Assembly (NCBI GenBank): GCA_028564675.1
Contig: JAOVVO010000008.1
Span: 124,001-188,000 of the forward strand
DNA: 64,000 nucleotides
Direction: 5' to 3'
Origin: Onchocerca lupi
Lineage: Eukaryota > Nematoda > Chromadorea > Rhabditida > Onchocercidae
Both the position numbers and the translations under genes were made by a program. Shown here in pieces: positions 41,701-53,500 of this stretch (positions within the stretch are counted from its first letter, which is position 1; each line of letters begins with the position of its first letter). A model generated the notes under the pieces. It saw only the letters and a program-made list of their open reading frames with translations. It was not told the origin of the DNA and did no database searches.

Positions 41701-42892
41701 TAATATTATTGATTGGTTGGATTTTTAGATTATCGTGTCAATCATTATTGTCCTCTGTTTATCAGTCAAAATGTCTGACAGTTCAATTTCCTGTCATTTA
41801 TGATAATAATTATTGAAAAATAAAAAGTTGCAGTGATTTCTTTTTTTTGAAAAAGAAAGTTAATAATAATTTAGAAAAAAGAAATACTTGAATGAAACTC
41901 GTAAGTGCTCCACTAAACAATCCGTTTTCGGTAAGTTTTGCCCAGGTTGATGTTACTGAACCGATAAGTGGCATACATGATGCAAATCCGACACCTGAAA
42001 AAGATTCAAATTGCCTCTTTGTGTGCTAAAGTAATTCTATCCACTGATTCTCATAAAACTTGCTATTTCGCGTAAATTCATTTTCAAAAATTAAAATTTG
42101 TAAACTTTCCTTCGATTCATTTCAAGAAGAGTAAAACCTTGTAAAATTCGGCTAATAATCAAATAGACGACACCAAAGGAAGCAGCTAAAGGACAGAATG
42201 CCGTCGATATTCCGGAAACAATCATAACAATAGCAAATGTTTTCCTGAATTGATTTTTTATTTCAGCGAAAAATTTATTATAACAATTTTAAAAATGAAA
42301 TTGAAATGAATTAATTCCTAATTTTGAAATTGAAAAATTAAAATCTCCCTAATCCGACGAAAAAGAAAGGATATTTTCACGGATTTCGGCATTTTGTTAT
42401 GTGATAAGCATTCTGGATTGATTTGATCGGAAATACCTTGTTCCGTAACGTTGAATGCTGAAACTTATGGGAAGAATAGCAAGCAATGCTCCAATTGCAA
42501 TAGCTGAAAACAGTACAGATTGTTCACGTGACGTGTACTTATAATCAGCCGCTTTCTGAAGAAAACGTTGACGATAGAGAATGGTACCATTGGGATGAAT
42601 TGATAAAATGTCGATTTCCTGAAAATATCCGGAGAGTCTTTTCGCATTTTTTTAATTTCTATTTCAAATTTTTGTTTCTTCCCGCCGAATTTTTTGGATA
42701 AAATATTTCATTTTGAATGCCATGTATTTGCTGATAACAATTATGTAAATCTTCCTGAATGTGAATTCTTCCATTCTTACTGTTTTTATCATTTCAGTTT
42801 TGCTTATTTTGCATGCTTCAAGAAGCTAAAATACCAATTCGTAATAGCAATTTTTATTATTTCCTAATATTTTAAAATTAAATCAAAGTTTA

Positions 42893-42936
<44 letters not shown>

Positions 42937-43986
42937 GAAACTAATCATAATTACAGAACATTACAAGAAATTGCTAATAAAATATTATTAATTCATTTTT
43001 AATGAAAACAATCTTACTTCTTCTAAAACAATGAAATTACTATCATTAAAATACTTTAGAATGAAAAAACTTTTCTTGCTATTTAAATTTATAATTAAAA
43101 TCGAGAGTTCAGGAGAAGTCGTAGCGGCGAGGCGCAATGGAAACATGCTGGGCCCGTAACCCAAAAGTCAATTGATCAAAGCCATTCGTTGCTATGTTGT
43201 TAAATCGTTGCGTCTTGTCAAGTCGAGAATTTTACCTAATTTCGGTTGAAAAAAGGGGTCAACTCGAAAAAAAATTTGCATAATAATACAAGAAAAATAA
43301 TATCCAATATGTGTATGATTTAATAATAAAAAGAAAAATTCGTTTTAAAAAAAAAGAAATTACCTCAAGAATTTGTCAATTCTATAAAATGCAATAAATG
43401 AAATTATAATTAAAATTTTGATTTGGAATAAACAATGAAAGAATGCTGATTTTGAAAGATTAATGAATCAAAACAACTCACAATTAATTGGGTCAGTGCT
43501 ATGATATTACAAAAGAATTTTATCAGTTTTCAAGAATGAAATGAAAACAAAATAAATCACTTGTAATGAATTGTTATCAAATTGCTTGTCTTGTTGATTG
43601 GATGATTGTAATTTGTTTGTTATAAATATCTTTATGGCATGCTGAATCGACTGATTAGAATAATTTCCAGATTTTAAATCTGTAATAGAAGAAAGGCAAA
43701 CTAATTATCAAAGTTTTTGCCACATAACTCTTAATATTTTGATTAAAGTTAGTTTCTGGAAGAAATGAACCAAAATTCGAATAATATTCAATATTTCAAT
43801 AATTAATTAAATCATTATCTGCGCAATAATACCGTTTAATTTATCCATTTTGATATTGCCTTTTATATAATCATAATTATCAGTAGTCATGCAAATGATG
43901 CAAAAATTGAATGTAAGCATATTGGCCATCATCATTGATAGACAAATAGTTGTGAGGAACAAAATAATAATTCGATAACCAATCAT
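38754..43986 (-). CDS. SLC17-like major facilitator transporter
   Basis: MFS anion or sugar-phosphate type transporter with about twelve membrane segments. Eleven minus-strand exons join in phase to 522 residues: 43986-43833, 43679-43561, 42618-42437, 42244-42138, 41994-41888, 41138-41011, 40780-40684, 40511-40395, 40214-40089, 39762-39559 and 38981-38754. TM1 is at the start, then an extracellular loop with Asn-glycosylation-type sites. Family-typical stretches include SIQRYGTRKTFAIV (MFS motif A region), RILQGVGFASCMPLIG, TENGLFSGALTSFIQLGP, GWPSVFYIHAI, DQPDDVPWVS, PTYISQVLGLP and FNTGGFFKSCTLVGRQYSYF. This is the pattern of the large nematode SLC17-like group. The substrate cannot be predicted. 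An acceptor lies 6 nt before the ATG. Introns 2 and 5 hold an opposite-strand tRNA relic and an SRP RNA gene. Confidence 0.94.
41257..41557 (+). ncRNA. Signal recognition particle RNA (7SL)
   Basis: SRP RNA is the scaffold of the particle that pauses translation and docks signal-peptide ribosomes at the ER. The 5' end reads GCCGGGCGTTGTGGCGAGCG, then ATCCAAGTGACTGGGAGGC, closely matching the Alu-domain 5' end of 7SL (GCCGGGCGCGGTGGC, AGTCCCAGCTACTCGGGAGGC in human). The S-domain helix 8 core GGGCCGAAAGGCAGCAGGC followed by AAAAGTCCCCG matches the conserved SRP54-binding region. The 3' part has GGTCGGATAGCGC, a CAGCCAGCCTTG segment and AGACCCATCACTTTT, matching the 7SL 3' strand and a Pol III T-run. 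About 300 nt is the expected length. It stands out sharply by high GC. It lies antisense in intron 5 (41139-41887) of the MFS gene. Ends are approximate. Confidence 0.87.
42899..42933. repeat. Poly-T tract of about 35 bases
   Basis: Pure T run in intron 2 of the transporter gene. It is one of the longest homopolymers in the window. Confidence 0.95.
43123..43194 (+). pseudogene. Decayed initiator tRNA-Met relic, anticodon changed to CGT
   Basis: The 72 bases align along their whole length with eukaryotic initiator tRNA-Met: an AGC...GCG 5' acceptor strand, GGCGCAATGGAAACATGC D-arm, GCTGGGCCCGTAACCCA anticodon arm and CGTTGCTA 3' end. The anticodon CAT reads CGT. The D-stem and T-stem each carry a mismatch, and the T-loop TTCGAAA/ATCGAAA region reads ATCAAAG. 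These changes fit a pseudogene rather than a working initiator or a Thr tRNA. It sits opposite in intron 2 of the transporter gene. Confidence 0.8.
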
Positions 43987-45448
43987 TATTTTCTGAAAAT
44001 CATGATTATTTTACTATAATTTATTTTAATGCTAACTTGCGAAATTATTTAGGTAAGTGTTAGGAAAATCAGACTTGTGTATAAAATGAAATATCAATGG
44101 ATAGAAGGGTTGTTATCACTGCATCAGTTTTGTAGAATTTGTGATAAGATATATATATTGATCCAGCCAACAGTCCATCCTTTTTTATCTTCCATGTTTC
44201 TTATTCGTTATTCATATAATACTTATGAAACTACTAATTTTTACTTTAATAAAATTTTAGCCAAAATTTACATCAACATCATTTCAAAATAATCACAATA
44301 AAATTGGGAATAAAAATTTCATAAAATAAATTTTCTCATCGCTTCTTAATAAAGTTTTTCCTAAAAATAAAAAAATAAAATCATGAAATTTCTAAATAAA
44401 TTTGTTAAATTTAGTGCAAAATATGGATTAGCAATAGCTAACTGATAAGGTGATCGTTGTTGCTATCACTGATTTGAAGCTAAAAATTAAGAAGAATGGA
44501 AAAAAGAGAAAACTTTTGGAGTATAAAACCAATCAGACTGTTTACGTAACGTTTTCATTCGACGGTATTTTTTCGTGAAATACATATTAATTTGTTCTGT
44601 TTTCTTTTCTGCTTCTTATTTATTCGTAATAACAATGAGTAAAGAATATTTCAAAAACAGAAAGCAATTCCTTTTTTTGTTGAACAAAATATTTACAATA
44701 CAAACAAATGACGTGCCAGGACGTGACGCGACGCGACGTGACGTGAGACGAAATGTTGCGTAGTAAGAAAGTAATGACATTTGATTTTATATAAAACACT
44801 TGATCAATTTTATAATAACTATCATTTTAGATTAATAATCTTTGAACTTTAAATTTTATCGAAACTGAAGAGAAAGAAATTTTTTCAATAAAAGATTAGA
44901 TTATCCATAGAAGAAGAATTTATTTCCTTCTAATAAACAAATATGCAAATATCATACAGCACTTCTTTTAAATTATTTACAAATTTTTATTAAAATGGAA
45001 AACATTACTTGTTAAGTCATTTTCTAGATATTGCATCTCTTCAATGTGGTTGGTTCATTCTGATTTTGCTTTTTATCTATTCTGGCAAGGATCGTGCTGG
45101 ATATACCTATGAGGATGCAGATAGATTCTGAGAATATAGAACTCAATGAGTGTTTCCAGAATTTCAGTTTTAAATTGATCGGAATTGTTTAAAATCATAA
45201 AGATGAAACAGATACTAGGATAAAGAAAAGTTCGCTTAGCTAACGATAGTTTTTGGAAATTGAAATTTCAATGGTAGAATGTCGATCGAATCTTCAAGTA
45301 TTTAAAATTAACCTACCCCTTTATTTTCTCTCTATCATCATTTCAATCTAAATCATATCATTATTTAAAATTAAAACTCCTTTTGAAATTCATATAAACT
45401 TGAACAAATTCAGAAAATACTGTTAAATTGCAGAATTAGCACGAATTG
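43987..45448. other. Divergent intergenic region between transporter and kinase genes
   Basis: Both genes start at the edges of this 1.46-kb stretch and are transcribed outward, so both promoters should lie here. The notable element is a GC-rich ACGTG/ACGCG pentamer array at 44710-44749. A 62-residue open frame over it is not supported as a gene. Confidence 0.6.
44710..44749. promoter_or_regulatory. ACGTG/ACGCG pentamer array, possible bZIP/bHLH site cluster
   Basis: Five in-phase ACGYG pentamers (GACGTGACGCGACGCGACG and on) follow TGACGTGCC in otherwise AT-rich DNA, giving overlapping TGACG, ACGTG and GTGACGT cores. Such cores are bound by CREB/ATF and E-box-like factors. It lies 700 bp before the kinase start and 725 bp before the transporter start. 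The function is inferred. Confidence 0.35.
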
Positions 45449-48390
45449 ATGTCCGAAGAGAATACGTTACCATATTTTCATGGTGCCTTATTGGATGATG
45501 ATGTTGATAAATTGCTCGAATCAAATGGTGATTTTTTATTACAAACCAAATTTGAACAAAGCAAAAAGAAAAACAAATTGGTGTTGGCCATTAAACATGA
45601 TCGTCGAACGATAAGAGTACCAATTTTACGACTTGAAAAAGGATATCGCATATCTGTACGTATAAAAATCACATTTGAAATTTTTAATTTCCCAAATTGA
45701 ACGATTTTTTGAAAATGATTTTATAGTGAAAAGTCATTTTGACAATTTTTAATTATTTCATAGCATTCAAAAATAATCGACAAACCATGATACTATATTA
45801 ATTTCAATATTCTAGATTATTCACTCATATGTTTCTTTTTCGTTACCTCCCTTAATTTAAAAATCATGAAAGCATTTAATTTTGGATTTCGGATGAGAAG
45901 CATACATAATCGTAGTCTAACGGAAAAATGCATTGCAAACTTTAGGGTCGTTCATTTCCAACAATGAATACATTAATAAAATATTATCAAGAACATAATA
46001 TCGAAATAAATGGAATTGAATCGTTACTTCTGAGGAGACCAATAAAGAAAGGCAAATTTCAACTGAACCATTCCGATATTAAAATTATAAAAAAGGTCCA
46101 AAAATCTTCCCTCATCAATAATTAAAAAGTAAATTAATTTTTTAAAGTTGAAAAAAAAAAACTCCAAATGTTTCATTCTTATTTGAATAAAATTAAAGCA
46201 ATGGAACTAATTACCTAAACAGAATGTACAAATACGAACTAATCGATATAGATTGGCTATGGAGCATATGGTACGGTATATAAAGGTGTATTACTGAAAA
46301 ACCTCTGTACGGTAGCAGTGAAACGGATTGATTGTGCGGACAAATCGGAACAGGCCTTAATCGATCTGATGAAAGAGGCACGTGTGATGCAGTTGTATGA
46401 TCATATCAATGTCGTTAAATTTTATGGTTTCATCGTTGACAGAGAACCATTTTTGCTTGTCATGGAATATTGCAAAGTATGTATTTGATAATTTGTCAAG
46501 GGCATAATAATAAAGCATAAAAAATATTGATTTTTCAAAATTTACAAAATTTATCAAGTTTTTGAATGGAATAATACAACTGATTTAAATGAGAAATCAA
46601 AGTTTTTTTATATTAATTAATTGTATTTTTTGAAATTAGTGTGTCAGATTCAAAGTGGATGATCAATTTTCAGGATGGATCAGTGGAAGATAAATTGAAG
46701 CAGTATGGTCATCAGCTAAGTATTGAGTCACGTATCGATATGGCATGTCAGATTGCTCGTGGTCTTGAGTATCTTCATTTGAAAGGTTGCATTCATCGGT
46801 AAGATGAATATTAGCTAACATAAAGTAAACAAAATAAGTACATAAAGTAGATGAATTAAAAAGTAATAAACCATTTTAGTTTCAGAATTTATTTCCGAAA
46901 CTTGAATTTCATTGAAATTCCAATCTTTTTTTTTTCGATTATGCCACTTTTTTTCTATTTCATAATTTAGTTTTTCTTCCCTTTTAAAAAATATTTTCAG
47001 AGATATTGCAACACGTAATTGCCTTCTCAGTGGGACGGTTGTTAAGCTTGCTGATTTTGGAATGTGTCGAGCAACGCTTGTTTATAAAATTGACCTTTCG
47101 AAGCCACAAAACGTTCGCTGGCTTGCACCTGAGGTATGGTACTCGGGAAAAATAAAAGAAAGAAAAAATGAAAACTTTAAATATCATGATTATTGCTTGT
47201 TTAACTCATTCTGTTAACAGCAATGCTCTGATTTTGAGATCAAATTTGCCAGAGAAATATTCTGTGCAATTAAAAATTGTATTTATTGCATCGAAATTCA
47301 AACTGATCTGTTCATTGACTCTTAGGAAATTACTAATGAAAAAGATTTTAATCATTCTTTTAAATTGAATTACTGAAAGAAAAAAAGAAAGAAGACAAAA
47401 GAACGGTGTATCAGTTGCTCACAAGAAGAACAAATATCCTTTGTATGAAATGTCTTCGAATTTTTTCAAAAACTTGATCGAGAATTAATGCCAAATTGAA
47501 TTAAAATTATATAAATTTATAGGTGTGGCGTTCTGGTGAGACACGATTCTGCACAGATATGTTTGCATTTGCAATAACACTTTGGGAATTGTTTACAATA
47601 CCATATACTCATCCATATAGTACATGGAAAGCTTATAAAGTTAAGGAGAAGGTAATTTTGAACTTTTGAATTTCGTCGAAATCTTAGGTTCAGCTAAAAT
47701 TTTTTAATAAAGTTGAAATATTAGATTAGTACTGAATTATTCACATGTAAATTATATTATATCACAGATAAGTATTCAAAAATGATAATCTGATTGTAAA
47801 TTACAGTAACAGGCAAGAATAAGTAAATAGATAATCTGATGGTAAAATAAGACAGATGATGTAGAAATTGTTGAACTATGTATTTTAATAGAAAAACGAA
47901 ATGAATTGTTTATTGGAGGAATAGATAAAGTGATTAATTCCTCGTCAAGGTAATGGCTGGCTATCGATTACCAAGTCCAAATGATATGCCCGAATCGATG
48001 ATAACAATAATGCGACGATGTTGGGATCACGATCCTTCAAAACGGCCTACAGCTAAGCAAGCACGAGAATATTTGGAAGAGATTTATCAAGTATTTTTTC
48101 AAGTTTCATTAATCAATTTATTCTGATTTCGAACAATTACTGATTACATTTTATCAGCATTTTAGAATTTCGCTACTGCTAGTCCTCATACAGCAATTCT
48201 AAGCCAAGGAAGCAGTAAGTTGGCTGCGTCAAAAGAAGACGATTCATCAATGTCAACCAGTGAAACATCGTCAAGGTTATCACGTGATATAAGAGTTATA
48301 AGGCGTAGTTCGTCAAGTTCCAGAAGTAAAACATCCTCCAGAAGTAAAGTACCTTCTAAAATTAAGAACTACCGAAGAGCTTCCATGTAA
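45449..48390 (+). CDS. SH2-domain protein tyrosine kinase, nematode Fer/Fes-like group
   Basis: Non-receptor tyrosine kinase of the SH2-kinase type expanded in nematodes, acting in the cytoplasm. Eight exons join in phase to 444 residues: 45449-45655, 45946-46095, 46252-46476, 46674-46798, 47001-47133, 47523-47651, 47950-48090 and 48166-48390. SH2 covers about residues 9-105 (YFHG start). Its FLVRES-type strand reads GDFLLQTK, with Gln32 where the phosphotyrosine-binding Arg should be. The kinase domain covers about 114-370: glycine loop IGYGAYGTVYKG, VAVK lysine Lys143, HRDIATRN with Asp237, DFG at 254-256, activation-loop Tyr264, and RWLAPE. All catalytic residues are present. The tail is Ser/Arg-rich and basic. 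An acceptor lies 15 nt before the ATG, suggesting trans-splicing. AATAAA comes 15 nt after the stop. Confidence 0.96.
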
Positions 48391-48404
48391 TTCGATTTAC
48401 AGGA

Positions 48405-48410
48405 AATAAA
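48405..48410 (+). other. AATAAA polyadenylation signal after the kinase gene
   Basis: A canonical hexamer 15 nt after the TAA stop and just before the minisatellite. If used, the 3' UTR would be unusually short and would include only the first repeat units. Confidence 0.4.
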
Positions 48411-48413
48411 CAT

Positions 48414-48570
48414 GATGATCTACAAACAAACAAACAGATACACAGTGTGATGATCTACAAATATGATGATATGATGATCTACAAACATGACAATGTGATG
48501 ATCTACAAACATGATGATATGATGATCTACAAACATGACAGTGTGATGATCTACAAACAAACACACACAC
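48414..48570. repeat. 24-bp minisatellite, alternating two unit types
   Basis: The core GATGATCTACAAACATGA begins at 48414, 48449, 48473, 48497, 48521 and 48545; from 48449 on the period is exactly 24 bp. Unit ends alternate between CAATGT or CAGTGT and TGATAT, so the true period is a 48-bp dimer. Being a multiple of three, it gives a repetitive open frame on the minus strand that is not a gene. The array ends in a short CA tract. Confidence 0.92.
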
Positions 48571-49417
48571 ACACACAGTAAATAATTTTACACAAATGAC
48601 CAGAGCATTATTCATATGAATCGGAAGAATAGTAGTACTGATATGCATATTGAACCGGAACGAATAAGTGTACGTTCCAAATACGATTAATCATATCTTT
48701 GAACAAGATCATATCACACTGATCTTATCTATTTGCTTGTTTATTTTCACTTTTTTCTTTTTCCATTTGGAGTAATTGAAGAAGGAAAAAGTATTCATTG
48801 AAGAAGGGGAAAAAACACATTAATATCTACAAAAGGGATGTAAATTTCAAGTAAAACTTGCAAGAAAAGATTGTAAAGTTACTGCTTACCCATATGATTG
48901 TTTCCCTATTTTGCAACTTTTCCGGGCATCCAATCATTTCGATATAGCAATACATCATGCAAATGTAATAATTGAAAGATTGAAAAATTGAAAAAATAAA
49001 AAAAAAAAGAACGAACAAAAAATTGGTCCAGGACGATTACGATTTTACAATTCATATATCTAAAAAGCCAAGAAAAATAACGAAAAATTGAAAGAGAAGA
49101 AATAAATAGCTCAAGTCGAAAATTATGCAAAAAGAAGAAATAGAAGTTTAAAATTTTCTAAAAAAAAAATCTGACGAAATTATTAATTAAGACTGGAATT
49201 AAAGTCTGACAAATAAAAAATGAAATTTAAAAATTAACAAATGGATCAAATGAACAACTACCAAAAAATTGAAAAAAAAATCGAGTATTTTGTCACACTC
49301 GTCGAGATGGGAAAAAACGAATATTGAAAATTAGTTTAAATTTCGCAAAAATTCGTTTAAATACAGAAAAAAGATTGCATCTCATAAAGAAATAATTAGG
49401 GGTCCGTTGACACATTG

Positions 49418-49435
49418 CCCCACCCCCCCTCCCCC
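49418..49435 (-). other. G-quadruplex candidate on the minus strand
   Basis: The minus strand reads G5-A-G7-T-G4 within 18 bases, which satisfies the four-run quadruplex pattern. It is the only such tract in this AT-rich window and lies 1.1 kb upstream of the MYST start codon. Confidence 0.8.
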
Positions 49436-50511
49436 AATATTGTTGATGACGCTCCGAAAAAGAAAATATGCAAATTTTAATCGTATTTTGGAAGAAAAAA
49501 AAAGCAAAAAATTGTGAAATCGTCATGTTCTATAATATTTTCTCCTGTTAAACCTTATAAAAAATATAAGAATTAAAGGAAAATGAGAAAACTGATTTGT
49601 GTAAAATAATCAAACTTTATACATCATATAAATCAAATTCAATATATCAAGATTTATTGACACTATTTATTTTAGCACCATCAGTTATTATCATTTCACC
49701 ATCACTTTATTTATCACAAGTTTATTATCATTATCAGTTATTATCACTATTCATTTTAAGAAGTGAATTGTTCCTGCATTAAATTTTAGCTTCACTTAAT
49801 TTAAATTCAAAAATTGAAAAGGAAAATTTATAAATGAATAAAAGAATTATGCCTTACTTACTACCATTCAAATAAAAGATTAGTGTCGTAAGAGAATGAA
49901 ATAAGTTCGAGTGTGTTTATTATTGCTATTTATTGAGAATTTTCATTTCATTACAGTGTAAGTAGTATCATCATTATTACCTGTTTGATCTGTAATGTTA
50001 CCTTACGTGTACTTTCAGATCTGCGTTAGCGAGCAAGTTACGTGAAATCACCTTTATCGATTAAATGTAAAATTCACTTTTTTAAAATTTCATGAACAAT
50101 ATTGAAAGCATACCGCAGTCTTACTACATTTCTCTAGATTACAGTAGCCGTGCCGTGAATTTGAATTTAAAAACAAATGGTGAAATTTTCATAGCGATGT
50201 CAGGAAGATGAAATGTTTATTGTCGCTGCTCGCTGGTCTGAATGTGACAATGCGTAGTTGTGGATGACGCAGTTACGTGTCATCTTACGTCATCTTTTCC
50301 CTAATTTCTTCTTTGTTGTGAATGATATATTTACTTGCTTATCGTATTCTGGCGCATATGGTTCATTTTTATATTTCTCTCAGTTTTAACTGTTTTGTTC
50401 CTTAAATTCCTTAAATTTAACACGTGCTTCAACGTAAAAACGACGTGAACGTGGGTAGTGTAAAGTTTTAAGGAACGGAAAATTCTGAGAAGAGAAAAGA
50501 TCGAACAATCA

Positions 50512-53500
50512 ATGAAAAAAAAGTTCAAATTAAGCAACGGAAGGCAGACAACACTTGATCAATTTTGGAAATCACTCAATTCTTACCATGAATCTGATGA
50601 TGAATCACGTAAACTTTCCGATAAAGAGGTTTACTATTTTACAAGTCTATGAAAAAGAATAGCGAAGGAAAGATGTATTTTTGATGTGTGTATTTGACAT
50701 AAACATTGAGTTATAGGACTGTAAAGAAAGAAGATAGGTAAATGTCTGTGAATATAATATCATAAGTTGATTATTGTGAATACTTCTTGATAATTTATAA
50801 TTTTTATTGGTAGAAAAAGAATTTAGTCCTTAAAGTGAATTTTGCTTATTTGACAGCAAAATGATTTCTTGAATGATGGATCTCTTTGCGAAAAATTTCA
50901 ACCAAAAAAAAAAAAAAAACCAATCTTTTCATGCGATTTGTGAGAATAGAAATGATTGGGAAATGTATCGTAGAAGAATGAAATAATTCAGCAAGATATT
51001 TCCTGCTTTTGATTAATTGAGCTAAATAGCTCAAACTGTTGTAGAAAGATTAAACTGAGATAGATATTCCTTGTGCAGCCAATCACTTCTATCGGGAAGT
51101 TTATCGGATTTCGCCAAGTTGGAGAATGCTTATATAATATTATCAGATACTATTTAAAAATGTTGTAGAGTAAAATTCAATAATTGAGAACACACAGTAC
51201 TATTGATTGATAGATCTTATCTAAAAATTTTGTTAGATTTAAAAAATAATCGAACGAGTGGCATAAAATTCATTCCATTTTTGCAGACATTAACCATCAA
51301 TTTACCTTTAAATGAATCAAATTGTGAGACAGAATTGGTCGATTCGTTCGATGCATATTCACCTTCACCCCAAAAATCATTAGAAATTCGAAAACGTTCC
51401 TCTATTAAAGCATCGGAGAAAATGGATGAGTAAGTATATTGCGATATATTGATAGGAATGGGGCAATTTGATCAACAAAAAAACTGAATTTAGGAATGTT
51501 AATTGTGGCGTTGTCTTAGATTATGAGAGATCAGAGTAAGAATGCTTGTAAAGTTGTAATAATCAACATAGATGTTCGATAGCGAGAGGAATCTTATTTA
51601 TCTTCTAATTAAATCAAATACTTCCTCAGTTGCTGTGATAAACTCTTTCTAATTGGTTTTCTCATTTTTTTTATTTTCAGGCATTTTGCAACCAATGGTA
51701 TGATTTGCAACAAAAATGAAAATAAGGAGGTACTTTTTTTTATTTTTTTCATTATAATCAGAAATGCATAAATTTTTTCTTTATATTTAATTTGGAATGG
51801 AGACTAAGCAGTTGTTTGAATTTTACTTCAGTGTTTGTAATTTACCACTCATTTATTTCTCGTGAACTAGTCATTCATTTATTTTTTTCTGTAACTTGCT
51901 TCAAATTTTTGGAAACTAAGTTTTTAAGGATGATAAGACCGAGAAAACAGCTTTCACCAAGTCCGGTAATTTACTGGATGGTGTACCACTAGTTGCTAAA
52001 TCACCGCCAAGCGATACGGAAGCCTCGTTACCTGTAACTGGAAGTACACCAGATGGTTCATCAAGACATGATTTGAGTGCTTGTACTTCTTCCAGCTTGG
52101 TGAATTTATTTGTTTCTAAGATTTAGCTTCTTTAAATCATCCAAGAATAAATTTTATATGAAATTTTACTCTTTATAATGATTTATTTTGAAATTAAACT
52201 AAATTAATAAATTCAGCCTACAGTTTATCATAAGTAATTGAAATACTTGCAGGAAAATGAGAATTCGTCAAAGATGGAATCAGATAAAGCTCAGAGTTGT
52301 TCAGAAGACAAACGGCTCAACTGTATAAGGAGTTCGAGAAAAAAGCGGGTACACAAAGAATTTCATAAAGCTGTAAGTTTCATTTATGAGATTATAACAT
52401 ATGTATTCGTCAGGAATAATCGATAATTTATTATTGAATTGGATTTAATTTTATATGGAACCATGCATAGTTGGATTGTTAGGCGTCAAATTATTTCTTT
52501 TTATCCATTCATCGATAATTTGGGGAAGTCGAAGTTATTGGAAAACGAAAATCTCAAACCAGAATCGTTTCAACTTCTACTGATTAATTAGTTCTAGTTT
52601 TTAGAATTTTTTTCACGAATTATCAATTCTTCCACGGATACACACAGTAACAATTGGTGATTTTGAATTGGAACCACTGTATACCTCACCGTTACCATTA
52701 GAACTCGTTAAGAAAGGACATCTTTATATTTGCGAAAATTGTCTGGAGTTCAAGGAAAGCAAAGAGACACTGGAAAGACATACAGTTAATTTTTTTCTTT
52801 TCCTTTTTTTTTTTTTTTTTTTGCTGCTGAATTCAGTCATTTTATTTGAATTATTCAAACTAATTAATTCGAATTTAAACTTTTTCATCTTATTTGATAT
52901 CCTATAAATGTATAGTCCAGTGCATTGCTACAATATCAGGTATTTTTGTCTCATATTTTCCAGAATATTTTTCTTTTGTTATGAATATGTTTTATTGAAA
53001 ATTGCAGAGTAAATGTTGGATGATTTATCCACCGGGTGATGAAATATTTCGTCAAGACGATATTTCGATATTCGAAGTAAATTTTTTTCAATCTTTCCGA
53101 AACAAAGAATATCTCTTCGCAGCTTGAGAATGGCAATGGCTGGATAGTGTCACGATGATATATTTATTACAAAAGCTTAAAACAAAGCTGAGAAGACACT
53201 GCCACATATTGGTCGCATAAAATTAGACAGTCTGTACCTAACCAATATCTAACTAAGAAATGGATTGAGCCAATAGTTTTATGATAGTAGTCATCTTTCT
53301 GAAATTTCATGTTTATACAAACTTTTTGATTTCAGGTAGATGGAAATATTGCTAAAGGCTATAGTCAAAACTTATGTCTTTTAGCCAAGCTTTTCATCGA
53401 TCATAAGACGTTATTTTATGATGTTGAACCATTTCTTTTTTATGTTTTAACTATATGGAATTCAACCGGCTGCCATCTGGCGGGTTATTTCAGTAAGGTT

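Larger units (their letters stand above)
48391..50511. other. Intergenic region between kinase and MYST gene
   Basis: Holds the kinase 3' end with its minisatellite, a C-rich/G-quadruplex candidate at 49418-49435, and the MYST promoter region. Near 50260-50295 the MYST upstream DNA has GATGACGCAG and TTACGTCATC, CRE/ATF-like cores. I see no other gene. Confidence 0.6.

Noticed and set aside
48397..48648. 83-residue frame with repeated His/Cys/Ser pattern resembling a zinc-binding repeat protein
   Set aside because: It arises from the 24-bp minisatellite on the minus strand, whose period is a multiple of three. No splice or start evidence.
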